Positions 34,049 through 46,628 of a stretch of 64,000 nt of DNA are shown here, in pieces. Position numbers and translations under genes: made by a program. How positions within the stretch are numbered: the first letter of the stretch is position 1; every line of letters starts with the position of its first letter. Origin of the DNA: Siphonodentalium dalli (taxonomy: Eukaryota > Mollusca > Scaphopoda > Gadilida > Siphonodentaliidae); contig CP136063.1 of assembly GCA_032622095.1 (NCBI GenBank), positions 24,120,987 to 24,184,986 of the forward strand, read 5' to 3'. A model generated the notes under the pieces. That model was not told where the DNA came from, made no database searches, and saw only the letters and a list, made by a program, of their open reading frames with translations.

Positions 34049-34145
34049 GTCGTCAGTGAAATGACGACGTGATGAAAAATCGCGTCGCTTTTATGCTCTG
34101 ATACGGACGATGACTGCGCGATTTTTCATCGCGTCGTCATTTCAC
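34049..34145. promoter_or_regulatory. Inverted-repeat divergent promoter (damaged)
   Basis: Same structure as 11747-11856: left arm AATGACGACGTGATG...TTATGCTCTGATACGGA, but the right arm has lost its inner part. It ends CATCGCGTCGTCATTTCACG next to the polB start (34147). Confidence 0.65.
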
Positions 34146-35278
34146 GATGAAGCGCATTGTGTCATATTCAGATAGCGAAAGCGAACGAGATAATAGAAAG
34201 AGAGTACGACTGGATGATGACTGTAAATATTATACTATAAAAAATCTGACCGATAAATACTCGAGGAAATTTAAAACAGCATCAAAGAAATACAACGTCA
34301 CATTTCAAGAATTTCATCAACCATTTCAAACTGTTCACATAATTTTCAAAGATCTGGTGAACAGTTTGAAAGATGAGTGTGATGCAGGACCGAAAGATCA
34401 AATGAGAATTTCCATCTTTCATCCAAGGCTAGATCTAGGGATTCACGTCCCATTCACTGAAGTAAAAGACCTGACGGGTGAATTATTGCTTGACAACATA
34501 GAAAAAGTTGCACAATCGAACACAAAATTCTAAATTCATGACGGACAGATGACATTTGACATCACTGTCACGCATATGCCTACAGGTACCCCAAGACATA
34601 CATTACATTATGGAGCATTCGGTGAAAAAAATCAAATGAAAACAGTAAAGAAAAGTATTCTTCTGATTCAGAACACAGAAGATAACATGTGTTTTGCGAG
34701 GGCTGTCGTTGTTGGTATGTGTAATGCTGACAAAAAATATACCGCTGAATGGAAGCAACAATGGAAACGGATTACGAGACCAGCAAGAGCTCCACAACGG
34801 GAAGCTGCAAAGTCATTGTTGGATACAAAATTATTCAGGAACAATTATATCCGGAGTATGTTTTAAAAATACATAATCAATTTGCTGACGAAGGCTTTCT
34901 TTTTCAACCACCACCTGTTGTCCATCTATATTTCAATGACAACCACTACGATGTGAGCACAACTGTCACAGGATTCCTTGGATGTATTTATTACTGTGAA
35001 CACTGTGATGTCGGTTTGACAAACAGAGGTGATCATTTATGTCCATACAAGTGTATGTGTTTCGAGGGTCAGATATGTCCCTTTGAACGATGGATACACT
35101 GCATCAAATGTAAGAGGAATTTTAAAAGTAAACGATGTCTCGACAATCATTTGAAAAAATCACCAAAACAAGACAAAACTATTTGTGATATGATACACAA
35201 ATGCCAGTAATGTGGGGTTGAAATCGTCACACGAAAGGAGAAAAGACATATCTGTTCAGGAACAAAGAAGTGTAAAAT

Positions 35279-38200
35279 TCATCACAACCCAAAAGGGTTA
35301 TTTTACGGTATTGCGTAAGCGACGCAAGTAAAGTTGTGACGTCACTAATTTATATAATCCGTCAACATGAAAAAATTGTTTTTACATCCGGGCGATTCAG
35401 ATCTATGGGGCCCAGTGGTGGCCGCCATGTTGGAATAGAATTGACAAATTAATAAAACGAATTTATTTTTCTTCGATCAGCCTCCCCATAGCAACACTAT
35501 TTAATTTGAAACACAAAATCAACCTTATTCAAAATTAAATGCTTAATGTGGATTTAGCTGACACGGGCGCGTAGCATTCGGCAAACCTCGCCAGATTCCG
35601 TACCGTTACAGTTTGAAAATTACGTCCCCTGGCAGGCCATAGCAACGTTGGAAATGATGACGTAATTTCGTTACAAAATGGTGGCGCTCTCTTATTTGCG
35701 ATATATGAAATTGAATTGCTTGTTATTGTTATCGCTCGTATTTTAAATGTACAACGGTATCACAGCACGTAGTGGGGGGGGGGGGGGTAGTTGCAAAATC
35801 GTTCACTTTGTGATAGAAGCGCCAAACTTTCAGAGTTTGGTAAGTGGTTGGTGAGTATCACTAAACTGGCTGGTTCCAGATTTTGGAGGTCACCTTGATC
35901 TTCAATTTGCCCTTGACCTTTTTGAAAATCTCAGTTTTTGGGTTGGGTGGTTTATGCCATCCTTTTCTTGTGAAAATTGCATCTTCTCACAGTTTTCTCA
36001 ATACCATTATAGTTGGGAGGTGACCACAGTTCATTTGGGCCAAAACATATCTAAATTTTCATGAGATGGCCGCCAATATGGCCGCCGGAAGTTAAAAATA
36101 TGACATTTTTTCACAAATGTCTTCTAGTTCAATTCATGCTGTTTGGAACTGGTAGAGTAATGCAACTTTATTTGGTGTTTTGTATATTAACCGATCATTG
36201 GAGCAATTAAATATGCAATTATTGTGGTCCTAGCCCCTTCCGATCCCTCAAAACTTCGATTTTACAGGATGCGGTATAAAATTTCACAAAAAATCACAAT
36301 TGGGATTCTAGTCATATATCAACAAGAAATGAACATAACTTTGTAATGTAAGTGAGGCATATCATTACATATGAATGTTCCAAATCACTGGAACCAAAAT
36401 TCTTACTTTTGCTCAAAATGGCTGCCAATATGGCCGCCAAAATATGGAAAATGGTAAATATTACACCAGCGTCTCCTGCAATCGTTTGCAAGTTGTTGTT
36501 GATGTATAACATTGGCAATTCTGCATTCTATACATTGAATACTAACATGTCTGATGCACCATGGTTAATTGTTACTATTGTCACCACTGACATCGTCAAA
36601 AATATTGGACTTTTCTCTCAAAAACTTGACATAAATATTGGCAAAAATTCACTTTTCAGGTTTGGACCATTTTTCAGGTAAAATGTAACTATCTTTGGAT
36701 TGAAAGGTGTTTATTGTTTTGGTCTATCTTAAATGTGTCTCACTACGGTGTTTATAGATCAAATTGCTCAAGATGGCTTCCAAAATGGCAACCAAATTTT
36801 TAAAATGTTAATTTTTTACATATATCCCGAACATTCTCTGCGTTATCCGAAAATGTAGCAAAATGTGACTCACTTGGTTATTATACGTGTTAGTTAATTA
36901 ACTGACAACTAAATGTTCTATTCTGGTTGTCCCACTTCCGTATGGGGCAAAATAAATTCATTTTAAAGTATGTAATTTTGCCGAGCACCTCTTTTGTGAT
37001 TTTGGCCATAGTTATTGTAAGGAAATGGGCAGAACTTTGAGACAGAATTGAGATGGACCATAATATTTGGCTATTCTGGTCCATTATGCTAAGAAAATGT
37101 CTGAATACAGTGTGGATGCCAAGATCGTAGCAAGGGAGTTACTCTATGATCATACGTGAGGTGAATAGGTATACAGTGAGTTATTGTACGTCATGACTTA
37201 TGTGAATAGGTATACAATGAGTGACTATATGGTTATGAGTGGGTTGTCCATTATAAGATGCATCTATGTATACAAGGAGATGTCATGGTCAGGTGTGATG
37301 GTAATCGGTATGCATGGAGTGACTGTATAGTGCATGATTGTGTATATCCAGTACGGGTGCACCAGGTGTGCCTGTATGGGCATTGGTGTGGTGTATGGAT
37401 ATAGCTACATGGTCATCTATGTGTTGATTGTGTATATATGGAGTGACTGTAAGGGCATGGGTGGGATGTACATGTGTTGTCTGTATGATCATGGATGGGT
37501 GTGTTGGTAAATAGGGTGTGATTTTATGGTTACGGGTAATGTGTATAGGTATACATGGAATGACTGTACGGTCATGATTGAATATGATTACCTGGAGTAA
37601 GCTGGGTGGACATTATCGAGTGTGTGGGTATATAGGGAGTGTCCTTGTGGTAACGGGTGGGATGCATATTGATATATCTCATGGATGTATTATCATTGGT
37701 GGATTAGGGATTAGCTGTATTATCATGGATGGCATGTATGATTATACAGTGAATTGCTGAATTGTCATGTGTGAGGTGTATAATTATGCAAGTATGGATT
37801 GTTTGAGTGGTTGTGTGTATATCTGGAAGGGCTGAATGGCCATTAGTGAGGTTTACTTGTATGCTTGGAGTGAATCTATGGTCTAAGGTGGGCTATATAT
37901 ATATATCGAGTGGTTATATGACTATGTGTGTCGATATAGGTATACAGGTAGTGAATGTATGGTCAATGGTGCGATGAGTACATGTAGGTATACAAGTAGT
38001 GACTGTATGATCATAAATATAATGGATATCTATACAGGGGGTGACTATTAAATTGGCCATGTGTCAGGCGTATGAGTATACCTGGTGTTCCTGGTTGGTG
38101 ACTCGTGGCGGTATGGTCATGTGTAGGTTATACCAGTATACACATGTGTTGCTTTATTGTCATTGGCAAGGGATATGTGTATATAGCAAGTGGCTATATG

Positions 38201-41158
38201 GCCATGGATAAAGTGCATATGCATACATGGAGTGACTATACTGACATGGCTGGGGTGTATTAGTATATCTTGAGTGACTATGCGGCTATGGTGTGACAAA
38301 TAGGGATACAGGGAGTGACATGGCCAATGTTGAGGTGAATATGTATGCAAGGATTGACCATGGTCGTGTATGAATGTTTTGAATAGGTACACACGGTGTG
38401 ACTATATGGCCATAGGTCAGGTACCATTGGTGAAGGTATGTGTATGAAGCGAGTGGCTATATGGCCATTGGTGAGGTGCATATGTATACCCGGAGTGACA
38501 TTATGGTCATTGTTGATATATATATTGATTGTCTATTTGACCACGTGTTTGGAGAATAGGTATACGGGGGATGACCTTATGGCCAATGGTGAGCTGAATG
38601 GTTATACAAGGAATGACTATATGGTTATCTGTCATGTTTAGGAGTATCCCCGGTGTGCTTGTATCGTGACGCGTGGCTGTAAGGTCACCCGTGGTCATGG
38701 GTCAGATGTACATGGATACAGTGGGTCACTATATTGATATGTCTGTGGTGTTTATGTATATAAGTAATGACTGTGGTAATAGATGGCCATCGTGTTCCGT
38801 GTTTAACGCCCCCCCCATGTATATAAACACCATCAAGATAGAGAACTCTCTGACATTACCTCTCCATTGATTAACATATCCTTGAGTTATTGTGCCACCC
38901 AAGGTACACATGTACAACCCACCCATTACCTCAGTCACTCCACTTTATACACGTACACCTGATCATACAGCCATACTTGGTTATACCCGTGCATACCACA
39001 AATGACGATACAGCCACGCGTCACCATGTATGAACACCAGGTATACACATACACCCGACACATGGCCATATAGTCACTCTATGTATACATATTCACTACA
39101 TTCACGATCATACGGTCACGCGTTGTATACCTATTCCCATAGAGTCAATCCAAGTATACATATGCACATCACCAATGGTGAACCCTTCCAGATATACCAA
39201 TACCCGCACATACGACCTCTCATAAGTTCCACAATTGCCATACTCATGATCATGCATCTACTCCCCATACACCATCAATGATAACACATCCACAACATAT
39301 ATAAATATACAACCCACCGTTGCCAACAGGGCACTCCCCATATACCCACACATCATCCATGACCATAAAATAACTCGCGGTATACCTATTATCCTCATCT
39401 GCGATCATAGAGTAACTCCCTGGCTGTCATCTTGGCTTCCACCCTGTATCCAGTTGATAAATGTTTATCATAATGGGCCAGACTACCCACATCTCATGGT
39501 TCATCTCAGTTCCGTCTCAAAGTTCTGCCCATTTCCTTTCAATAATATGGTCATAATCACAAAAGAGGTTATCCGCAAAATTCCATACTGCAACTTTAAA
39601 ATGAATTTGTCATGCCCCATACGGAACTAGGATAAACATACTAGAACATAGTTGTCAGTTAATTAACTAACAGGTATAATAACTAAGTGAGTCACAAAAT
39701 TTGCTACCTTTTCGGATAACGCAGAGAATAGTTTTCTGGATATGTGTAAAAAAATTTTTTTTACAAATTTGTTTGCCATTTTGGAAGCCATCTTGAGCAA
39801 TTTAGTCTATGAACACCATACTGTGACACATTTAAGATAGGTCAAAACAATAAACCCATTTGATTCCAAAGGTAGTTGCATTTTATTTTTAAAAAATGGT
39901 CGAACCCTGAAAAGTGATTTTTTGCCGATATTTATGTCAAGTTTGTGAGAGAAAAATCCAATATATCTGGTGATGTCAGTGGTGATAATAGTAACAATGA
40001 CACATGGTGTATCAGACATGTTAGTATTCAATGTATAGAATACAGATTAGCCAATTATATACATCAACCACAACTTGTAAGCAATTGCATGACACCCTGG
40101 TGCAATATTTACAATTTTCCATATTTTGGAGGCCATTTTGGCAGCCATTTTGAGCCAAGGTAAGATTTTTGGTTCCAGAGAGTTGGAATATTCATAGGTA
40201 ATGATATGCCTAACTTGCATTACAATGTTCTTTTCATTTCTAGTTGAAATATGACTAGAATCCCAATTGTGATTTTTTTGGTAAAATTTTGTACCGCGTT
40301 CTCTAAAATCGACTTTTTGAGGGATTGGAAGGGGTTAGGACCCCAATAATTGCATATTTAATTGCTCCAATGATCGGTTAATATACAAAACACAAAATAA
40401 TGTTGTATTACTCATCCAGTTCCAAACAGCATGAATTGAGAAGATATTTGTAAAAAAATGTCATATTTTCAACTTCCGGCGGCCATATTGGCGGCCATCT
40501 TATGAAAATTTAGATACGTGTTGGCCCAAATGAACCGTGGTCACCTCCCAACTATAACTGTATTGAGAAAACTGTGAGAAAATGCGATTTTCACAAGAAT
40601 TGGATGGCATAATGCACCCAACCCAAAAACTGAGATTTTCAAAAAGGTCAAGGTCATATTGAAGGTTAAGGTGACCTCCAAAATCTGGAACCAGCCAGTT
40701 TAGTGGTACTCACCGACCACTTAACAAATTCTGAAAGTTTGGCGCTTCTATCACAAAGTGACCGATTTTTATGTTTTCCTGTAAACTAATCAAATATTTT
40801 TTTCCCACCGAAGCCAAAGAAAGAGTGATTTAGCAGCGTCTTATCGGATTGAGTACCTTTAAGTTATTTCCTTCATAAAAAGAGTCTTATGATAAAGAAC
40901 CCTCTCAATATTTTAGAATATAGAATGAAACTTCAAAATAACAAGTTATAAAAACCTTCTGAATTTTGAGGAATATAGAGAAACACGGGAATAGCGAAAC
41001 TTCGGTATAATGAACCTTTGGACATAGAGTGACATGTCGCCGTCCTACGGTCCATACGCACTGGCGTGATCGTATATCCCAAGTTGGCCAGAAATACAGG
41101 CACTCCTATGAGACATACATTTATCATATCATTTGGGTGGTCCATACGTACTGACGTA
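35279..41158. mobile_element. Foldback element inserted in polB
   Basis: Long inverted arms lie at about 35793-37130 and 39430-40770. Matching landmarks are GATAGAAGCGCCAAACTTTC and its complement GGCGCTTCTATCAC, and GGCCGCCGGAAGTT and AACTTCCGGCGGCC. The 2.3-kb centre is repetitive and is listed separately. Outer strips (35279-35792 and 40771-41158) are not inverted copies of each other; the right one has two GGTCCATACG-ACTG-CGT repeats. No transposase was found. Confidence 0.8.
37130..39430. repeat. Diverged tandem repeats in opposed orientation, foldback centre
   Basis: From 37130 to about 38870 units of roughly 40-60 bp carry GTATACA-GGAGTGACT-TATGGTCAT. From about 38880 to 39430 the complement appears (CCATATAGTCACTC, TGTATAC). 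The switch of strand near 38870 is the loop of the foldback. Confidence 0.8.
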
Positions 41159-43641
41159 ATCATATTATTTTTCTATTTTGAATGTCAACAAGATACTGGT
41201 GTTCATATACCCAATGTTTGTGTTGCACAAACTGCTTGTGAAAATTGTATATGTAAACCCATTGATGGAATATGCAATTCATGTGATTCTGTATTGTCAA
41301 ATAGAGAATATGTTTTTAAAGGTGACAATGTATTGGAAATATTTTGTAAATGGTTGTTTTACACCAACGACCATAAAGGCATAACATGCATTGCTCACAA
41401 TGCAAGAGGCTACGATAGTCAGTTCCTCTTATATTACTTGGTGAACAATGGAAATTCAAAACATAATGTTATTATTGATGGTAACAAAATACTGAGTTTA
41501 CAATGTAATGGTGTTAGAGTAATCGATTCATTGAGTTTCATCCCAATGGCATTATCTAAATTTCCAAAGACTTTCCAACGTGAAGAAATGGCTAAAGGTT
41601 ATTTTCCACATTGGGCAAATACACAGGACTTTCAGAATTACGTCTGAAATCATGTCTGAGGAAAATAGGGATTCATTTCTGAAATGGTATGAAGCTAGGG
41701 GTGAGGATATTTTTGATTTCAAAAAAGAAATTCAAAAGTATTGTAAATCAGATGTAGACATTTTAAGACGTGGATGTGGCAAGTTCAGACTATGTGTAAT
41801 GGAAACTGATCAAATAGATCCATTCCGGGAAGCAATAATATTAGCTCAAACCTGTAACCTTGCATGGAGAAAAAATTCATTACCAGAGAATTCTCTAGGT
41901 ATAATTTAAGACGCTGGATATCCACAAGCACGTAAATATTCATTGAAAGCAATTCGATGGCTACAGTACATTGCTACAAAACAAAATATAAACATAAAAC
42001 ATGCTTTAAATGGTGGTGTAGTTAAAATAGGCACACATTTTGTTGATGGTTATCATGCAGAATCAAACACAGTGTATGAAATGTATGGGTGTTTTTTTCA
42101 TGGCTGTACTACTTGCTATCCAGATAGAAACCGCCGAAACCCATACAGTAATATGACAATGCATGAATTGTATGAAAAAACAATAAAAACGGAAACTGAA
42201 ATCAAAAGCTTGGGATGCAAATTAATATGCATCTGGGAACATGACCTGGACTATAAATGTAAAGCAGACAAAAATTTAAAACAAACTATGGATCAATTCT
42301 ATTTGCATCAAGACCCAATTAAACCAAGGGAAGCATTATTTGGTGGTAGGACTAATGCTCTAAAATTATATCATGAAATAGAACCAACATCTAAACAGGT
42401 AATAAAATATATTGATGTATGCAGTTTGTATCCTAGTGTAAATAAATATAGGGAGTACCCTCTTGGTCACCCTGCAATTCTAAGTCAGGAACAAATAGGA
42501 GACATCAATTCTTACAAAGGACTCATTAAATGCAAAGTATTACCTCCAAAAAAGTGTACATTCCAGTGCTACCGATCCACTGTAATAACAAAATGATATA
42601 TACATTGTGTAAAACTTGTGCAGAAAATGAAAGTGGACAGTGTAGTCATAAAACTGAACAGCGTGCTTTAGTTGGAGTTGGACGCATGTAGAATAATTCA
42701 AAGCAATAGAATTGGGTTACCAAATTCTGGAAGTGTATCAAGTTTGGCATTGGACTGAGTGGTCGGACAAAGTATACAGGGATTACATTGATAAATACCT
42801 CAAAATTAAACAGGAAGCAAGTGGATATCCAAATGCTGTTAAAAGTGAAGAAGATAAAGATAAATACATTAAAGATTATTATGAGGTTGAAGGTATAAAA
42901 CTTGAAAAAGAAAAAATTCGAAAAAACCCCAGGACTCCTCCAGTGCTCAAAATTAATGATAAATTGCATATGGGGAAAAATGCACAAAATAATATTCTTA
43001 CTAAAACTGAATATACTTCAGAACCATCCAGATATTTTGATCTACTAAATGATAAAAATATCACAATCAAAGCAGTTGAAATTTTTTAACAAGATAAATT
43101 CATATTATTCAGCTATGAAAATAAAACCGATATTATAGAACACATTCATCTGTCAATGTAGTTGTTGCATCATTTGTCACAGCATATGGACGCTTGGAGT
43201 TGTATAAAGTTTTAGAAAAACTCCAAGATAGGGTGTTGTATTTCGACACCGATAGCTGTATGTATATTTTTGATCCAGAAAAAGAAAATATCAAAACCGA
43301 AGACCTTGGTAAATGGACTGATGAGCATCCGGATGCTAAAATCATGAAATTTGTAGGGTTTGGACCGAAAAATTATGGATATCAGTACGTGAAAGATGGT
43401 GTCATAAAATCTGTATGTAAGGTCATCGGTATCACTCTGGATTATAAAACTAAACAGCAAATCAATTTTCATTCAATGATTGAATGTGTTAACGACCGGT
43501 CAAGTTTTCAACGTGTCATAAACTATCCATGCAGAATTAAACGCACAAAGAACCGAGAAGTAATTAGTGAAGAGCAAACAAAAACATTCCGATCTGTGTA
43601 CACCAAACGACTTGCTGTGGATGAATACAACACAATTCCTT

Positions 43642-44226
43642 ATGGATGGCATTGATGTGTTACCAGCAGAGATGCTTTTGAAAATTTATAATAACTTGAT
43701 CGAAATGTCAAAAATGGATCGAGAAATCAAACTATAACTTAAGCAAACTTGGTTTTTGAGGGAAATTAAAATTATAGTGCAGACTTTGCTAAACGGACAT
43801 TTCTCTGAGGGGCAGAGTCGACTGAGATGTTTGATTGAGAGATCAGAATTTGAAACTGATTTCTTAATGGATATATTGGATCAACTGTTTTCAGATTATT
43901 GGAAATGTCATGGTGTTCCTAAAAACAAAATAAACGAAATTCGTGAATTAGTTGAAAATAATTTTGTTCGTTTTGCTGAATATCAAGACAGGATTCTCAA
44001 TGAAAAAACTTTGAAATTCGAAGAGGTGACGAGAATATATGGATACATTATTCTCCGAGAACCATGTACAATTTTCATTGCTGAAAAGTTATTTGAAAAA
44101 AAAATGTCTTTGGATTATATTGTAAAAACCACTAGACCTATTTCAGATTTAGATAATGAACTCATATGGACATTTGGAATAATCTGGAGTTATGGTGACT
44201 TTTCATTAAAAATAAAAAAAGGTTGA
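43642..44226 (+). pseudogene. F-box-like protein downstream of polB
   Basis: Begins at the ATG at 43642, inside the last 14 bp of polB, with LPAEMLLKIYNNL (F-box-like). A stop at about 43736-43738 breaks it; the frame continues from 43756 with LLNGHFSEGQSRLRCL. An extra A near 44220 shifts the final residues relative to copy 1, where the protein runs to VDSEQS. Conservation of the overlap in both copies supports a real gene and translational or transcriptional coupling to polB. Confidence 0.55.
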
Positions 44227-44273
44227 TTCCGAACAATCCTAATCAGTCTTACAAGATCTGTCTCAGGGCAAAG

Positions 44274-44930
44274 ATGGACGAATCACTGTTGTTCAAACAA
44301 CCCTGTAACATTTTCATATCGGGGCCAAGTGGTTGTGGTAAAACAGATTTTGTTAAGAAATTCATCGAATATAAAGATGATTTGTTCAAACCTGTTCCAT
44401 ACAAAGTCGTTTGGTGTTACAAAGAATGGCAAAATACCTATAGTCAGATTCAAGAATTTCACAATATTCAATTTATAAATGGAATACCGGATGATGACAA
44501 TGAACGTGTCGATGACACAGACTTACCGCACCTCGTCGTTTTTGATGACATGTTAGGTGATAAAGATGAAGAAAATATTATGTAGTGGTTTACAAGAAAA
44601 GGACATCACAGAAGTACGTCTGTTATTTACATAACCCAAAACATGTTTCAGAAATCTAAAGCGAGTAGAACTTTGAGTTTGAATGCACATTACATGGTAT
44701 TATTTCAAAGTGTGCGTGATAAAGGCCAAATAAAAATTCTTGCCTCTCAAATGCAAATACCTCATTTAATGCAAGCATATGATGATGCAACTTCAACCAA
44801 TCATGGTTATTTACTACTCGATTTTCACCCAAAAACGGATAAATCGTTGAGACTTAGAACTGATATTTTCCATCGCTCGCACACAAATGACGATCGAGGT
44901 GCGGTAATATATTCATCGGTAATAAGATAA
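44274..44930 (+). pseudogene. Polinton FtsK/HerA-type packaging ATPase, one nonsense codon
   Basis: Walker A GPSGCGKT, Walker B LVVFDDM, then VIYITQN and a C-terminal RLRTDIF as in Polinton ATPases. The start is the ATG at 44274 (MDESLLFKQP). A TAG at 44583-44585, where copy 1 has TTG, is the only break seen. It is expected to work with the capsid as a DNA-packaging motor. Confidence 0.9.
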
Positions 44931-44960
44931 GTGTATCAATATAATATTTCATTTCCAATC

Positions 44961-45527
44961 ATGGAGTCGCATGAAGCAGTCATGAGTGTATTTTCGACCA
45001 TCGCTAAATTAATACTTGATGATGACTTAAAGCTTCCAAAGCAGACACGAACATTCCTGCAAAAACACAGAAAAGAGCTGAAGAAAATAGCTGACAGTAG
45101 AACTCATATCGATTCAAAAAAGAAAATACTTTAAAAAACTAGTGGAGGTGGTTTTCTCGGTGGAGTTTTGATCAGAAGTCTTCTCAGACAAAAAGAAAAT
45201 AAATCAATTGCACGAGTTAGATCAAATAGAGTAAATGCTACTCGAGTAAATTTTACGATTGCACAGCGAGCTAGTCCAGTCAGAGTCAATTCTACAATTG
45301 CACAGCGAAATACTCCAGCTAGAGTAAATTCTACTGGATTAAATTCTATATTTGCTAAATTTCAACCACTCAACGATAATGGTCCGCAACCAATTCCATC
45401 AATTCAAGAAGCAGAACATTACCCGTTGGTTCAACGATACTCAAACATTATGAATCTTTCAAACCCATCGAAATTAGCTTTGATGGCATTTGATCGTAAT
45501 TTTAATAAACGTAAAAGTAAAAAGTAA
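44961..45527 (+). pseudogene. Polinton basic core-like protein (about 188 codons)
   Basis: The N-terminal half corresponds to 6404-6637 (basic helix, SKKKIL, Gly-rich hydrophobic patch). The C-terminal half has three short repeats around ARVNSTIAQR and RVNFTIAQR, a Pro/Gln-rich linker and a basic end (FNKRKSKK). A TAA at 45132-45134 breaks it just before the Gly-rich patch. Its paralogous layout with the next gene suggests both package or coat DNA; that is an inference from composition only. Confidence 0.6.
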
Positions 45528-45563
45528 TTCAGTCATTTGACATTCAACTGTTGAAGAGTAAAG

Positions 45564-45903
45564 ATGACGAAAAAAAACTCCACTGATTAAAAAATATGGT
45601 ACTTTTGTAATGGCTATGAATCAGGCACCAACTCATTTTCGGAAAAAATGATAAAAGATGCCCCAAAGAGAGTGATTGATTGCATGTCAGAATGCTGTAA
45701 AAATATTTTAAAAGGCAATGTAAAACTAACAAGATCAGAAGCGCAAACTTCGTCCGAGGTGTAGACACCTCAGAGAACTTGCAAGTAAATCAACATCTTT
45801 GAAAGGAAAAAAACAAATTTTAAACCAGAAAGGAGGTTTTTTACCACTTCTTATGCTAGCATCGTTGCTTGGTAAAGCAGTCGCTGGAATACTTCGCGGT
45901 TAA
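45564..45903 (+). pseudogene. Conserved Polinton small basic/hydrophobic protein
   Basis: The frame pieces show a Lys-rich start, a Cys-containing helix with NILKGNVKLT, then SLKGKKQILNQKGGFLPLL and a hydrophobic C-terminus. This order (LKGN, basic, SLK-x-K, QKGGFLP, hydrophobic) is common to a short, uncharacterised protein found in many metazoan Polintons. At least two length changes in A-runs (near 45575 and 45648) and one near 45750 break it. The stop lies 2 bp before the next ATG. Confidence 0.62.
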
Positions 45904-45905
45904 AC

Positions 45906-46585
45906 ATGAAGAAAATGGTCGCTGTTCCCTTCAAAATGTTGGATGACATTAAAAAATGGAGAATGAGTCTAACTAATCCGAAATTACCACCTAATCCTGA
46001 AATTACGAATGTTTCAAAACTAAGTAGAGAATTGAATTCAGTTTCTGATCAAAATTTGTCAGAATCTGAGAAGGTTCAATTATATGGTGCAACTTTGCAC
46101 AAATTAAAAACTTCTCAAAAATCAGTTAGAGCTATTTCAACCCCGAAAACAGAACAACCATTTAATCATCATCATAGAGATGTGCTAGAAAGTATTCCGT
46201 TGAAGATGAGAAAAAAAGCTGAACAACTTTTACAACTGATTTCAAAACATCCACAAATGAAGTTTGATGAACATGGACAATTAACATATGGTGAAAAAGT
46301 TATTAGAGGGTCAAATATTGTTGATCTCCTCAATGATATTGTACGACAAAAAAAAGTTTCAAACCAACAGGTTGGCAAACCTTTTCACAAGGATTGAGCG
46401 AACTTAATGTACCTCAAGATTTTGTAGGGAACAGAAACTGCTGGCTTTGGATTAAAAAACATTTGAAAGATGATTCAGATGATGATTTTGAAACTCCGGT
46501 ACAAAGCATAAAACCAAAACGATTTGATTCTCATCGATTCACACCAATGAAAGGTATAAAACAAGACATTCAAAAATTAAAATAG
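45906..46585 (+). pseudogene. Conserved Polinton protein of unknown function
   Basis: About 226 codons in two frames joined near 46360. Begins MVAVPFKMLDDIKKW. The middle has a coiled-coil-like stretch, then a domain with GQLTYGEKVIRGSNIVDLL, then GWQTFSQGL and NVPQDFVGNR in the second frame. The GSNI...L and VPQxxxGN signatures recur in Polinton proteins encoded between the ATPase and the integrase. Probably a virion-associated protein; the function is not known. Confidence 0.6.
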
Positions 46586-46628
46586 CAGATAGGTTGACAC
46601 CAAAGGGTATTAAAACAGAAAAAACACA

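Larger units (their letters stand above)
34147..43655 (+). pseudogene. Polinton protein-primed DNA polymerase B, interrupted
   Basis: Same gene as 7946-11741. The N-terminal block 34147-34533 ends in a TAA at 34531-34533 where copy 1 has a sense codon. The ATGA junction seen in copy 1 is open here. A zinc-motif region (YYCEHCD, CIKCKR) is followed at 35278/35279 by a 5.9-kb insertion that also replaces about 90 bp of coding sequence. The frame resumes near 41159 with the exonuclease region (AHNARGYDSQF, KSDVDI). Polymerase motif A (DVCSLYPSV) is near 42415, motif B lies near 42950 in a shifted frame, and motif C (YFDTDS) is near 43240. Further breaks occur near 41645, 41910, 42590, 42690 and 43090. 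The C-terminus ends in TGA at 43653-43655, overlapping the next gene. Confidence 0.92.

Noticed and set aside
37289..39281. Several His/Thr-rich or Tyr/Met-rich frames of 60-90 aa
   Set aside because: They are translations of the foldback-centre tandem repeats.
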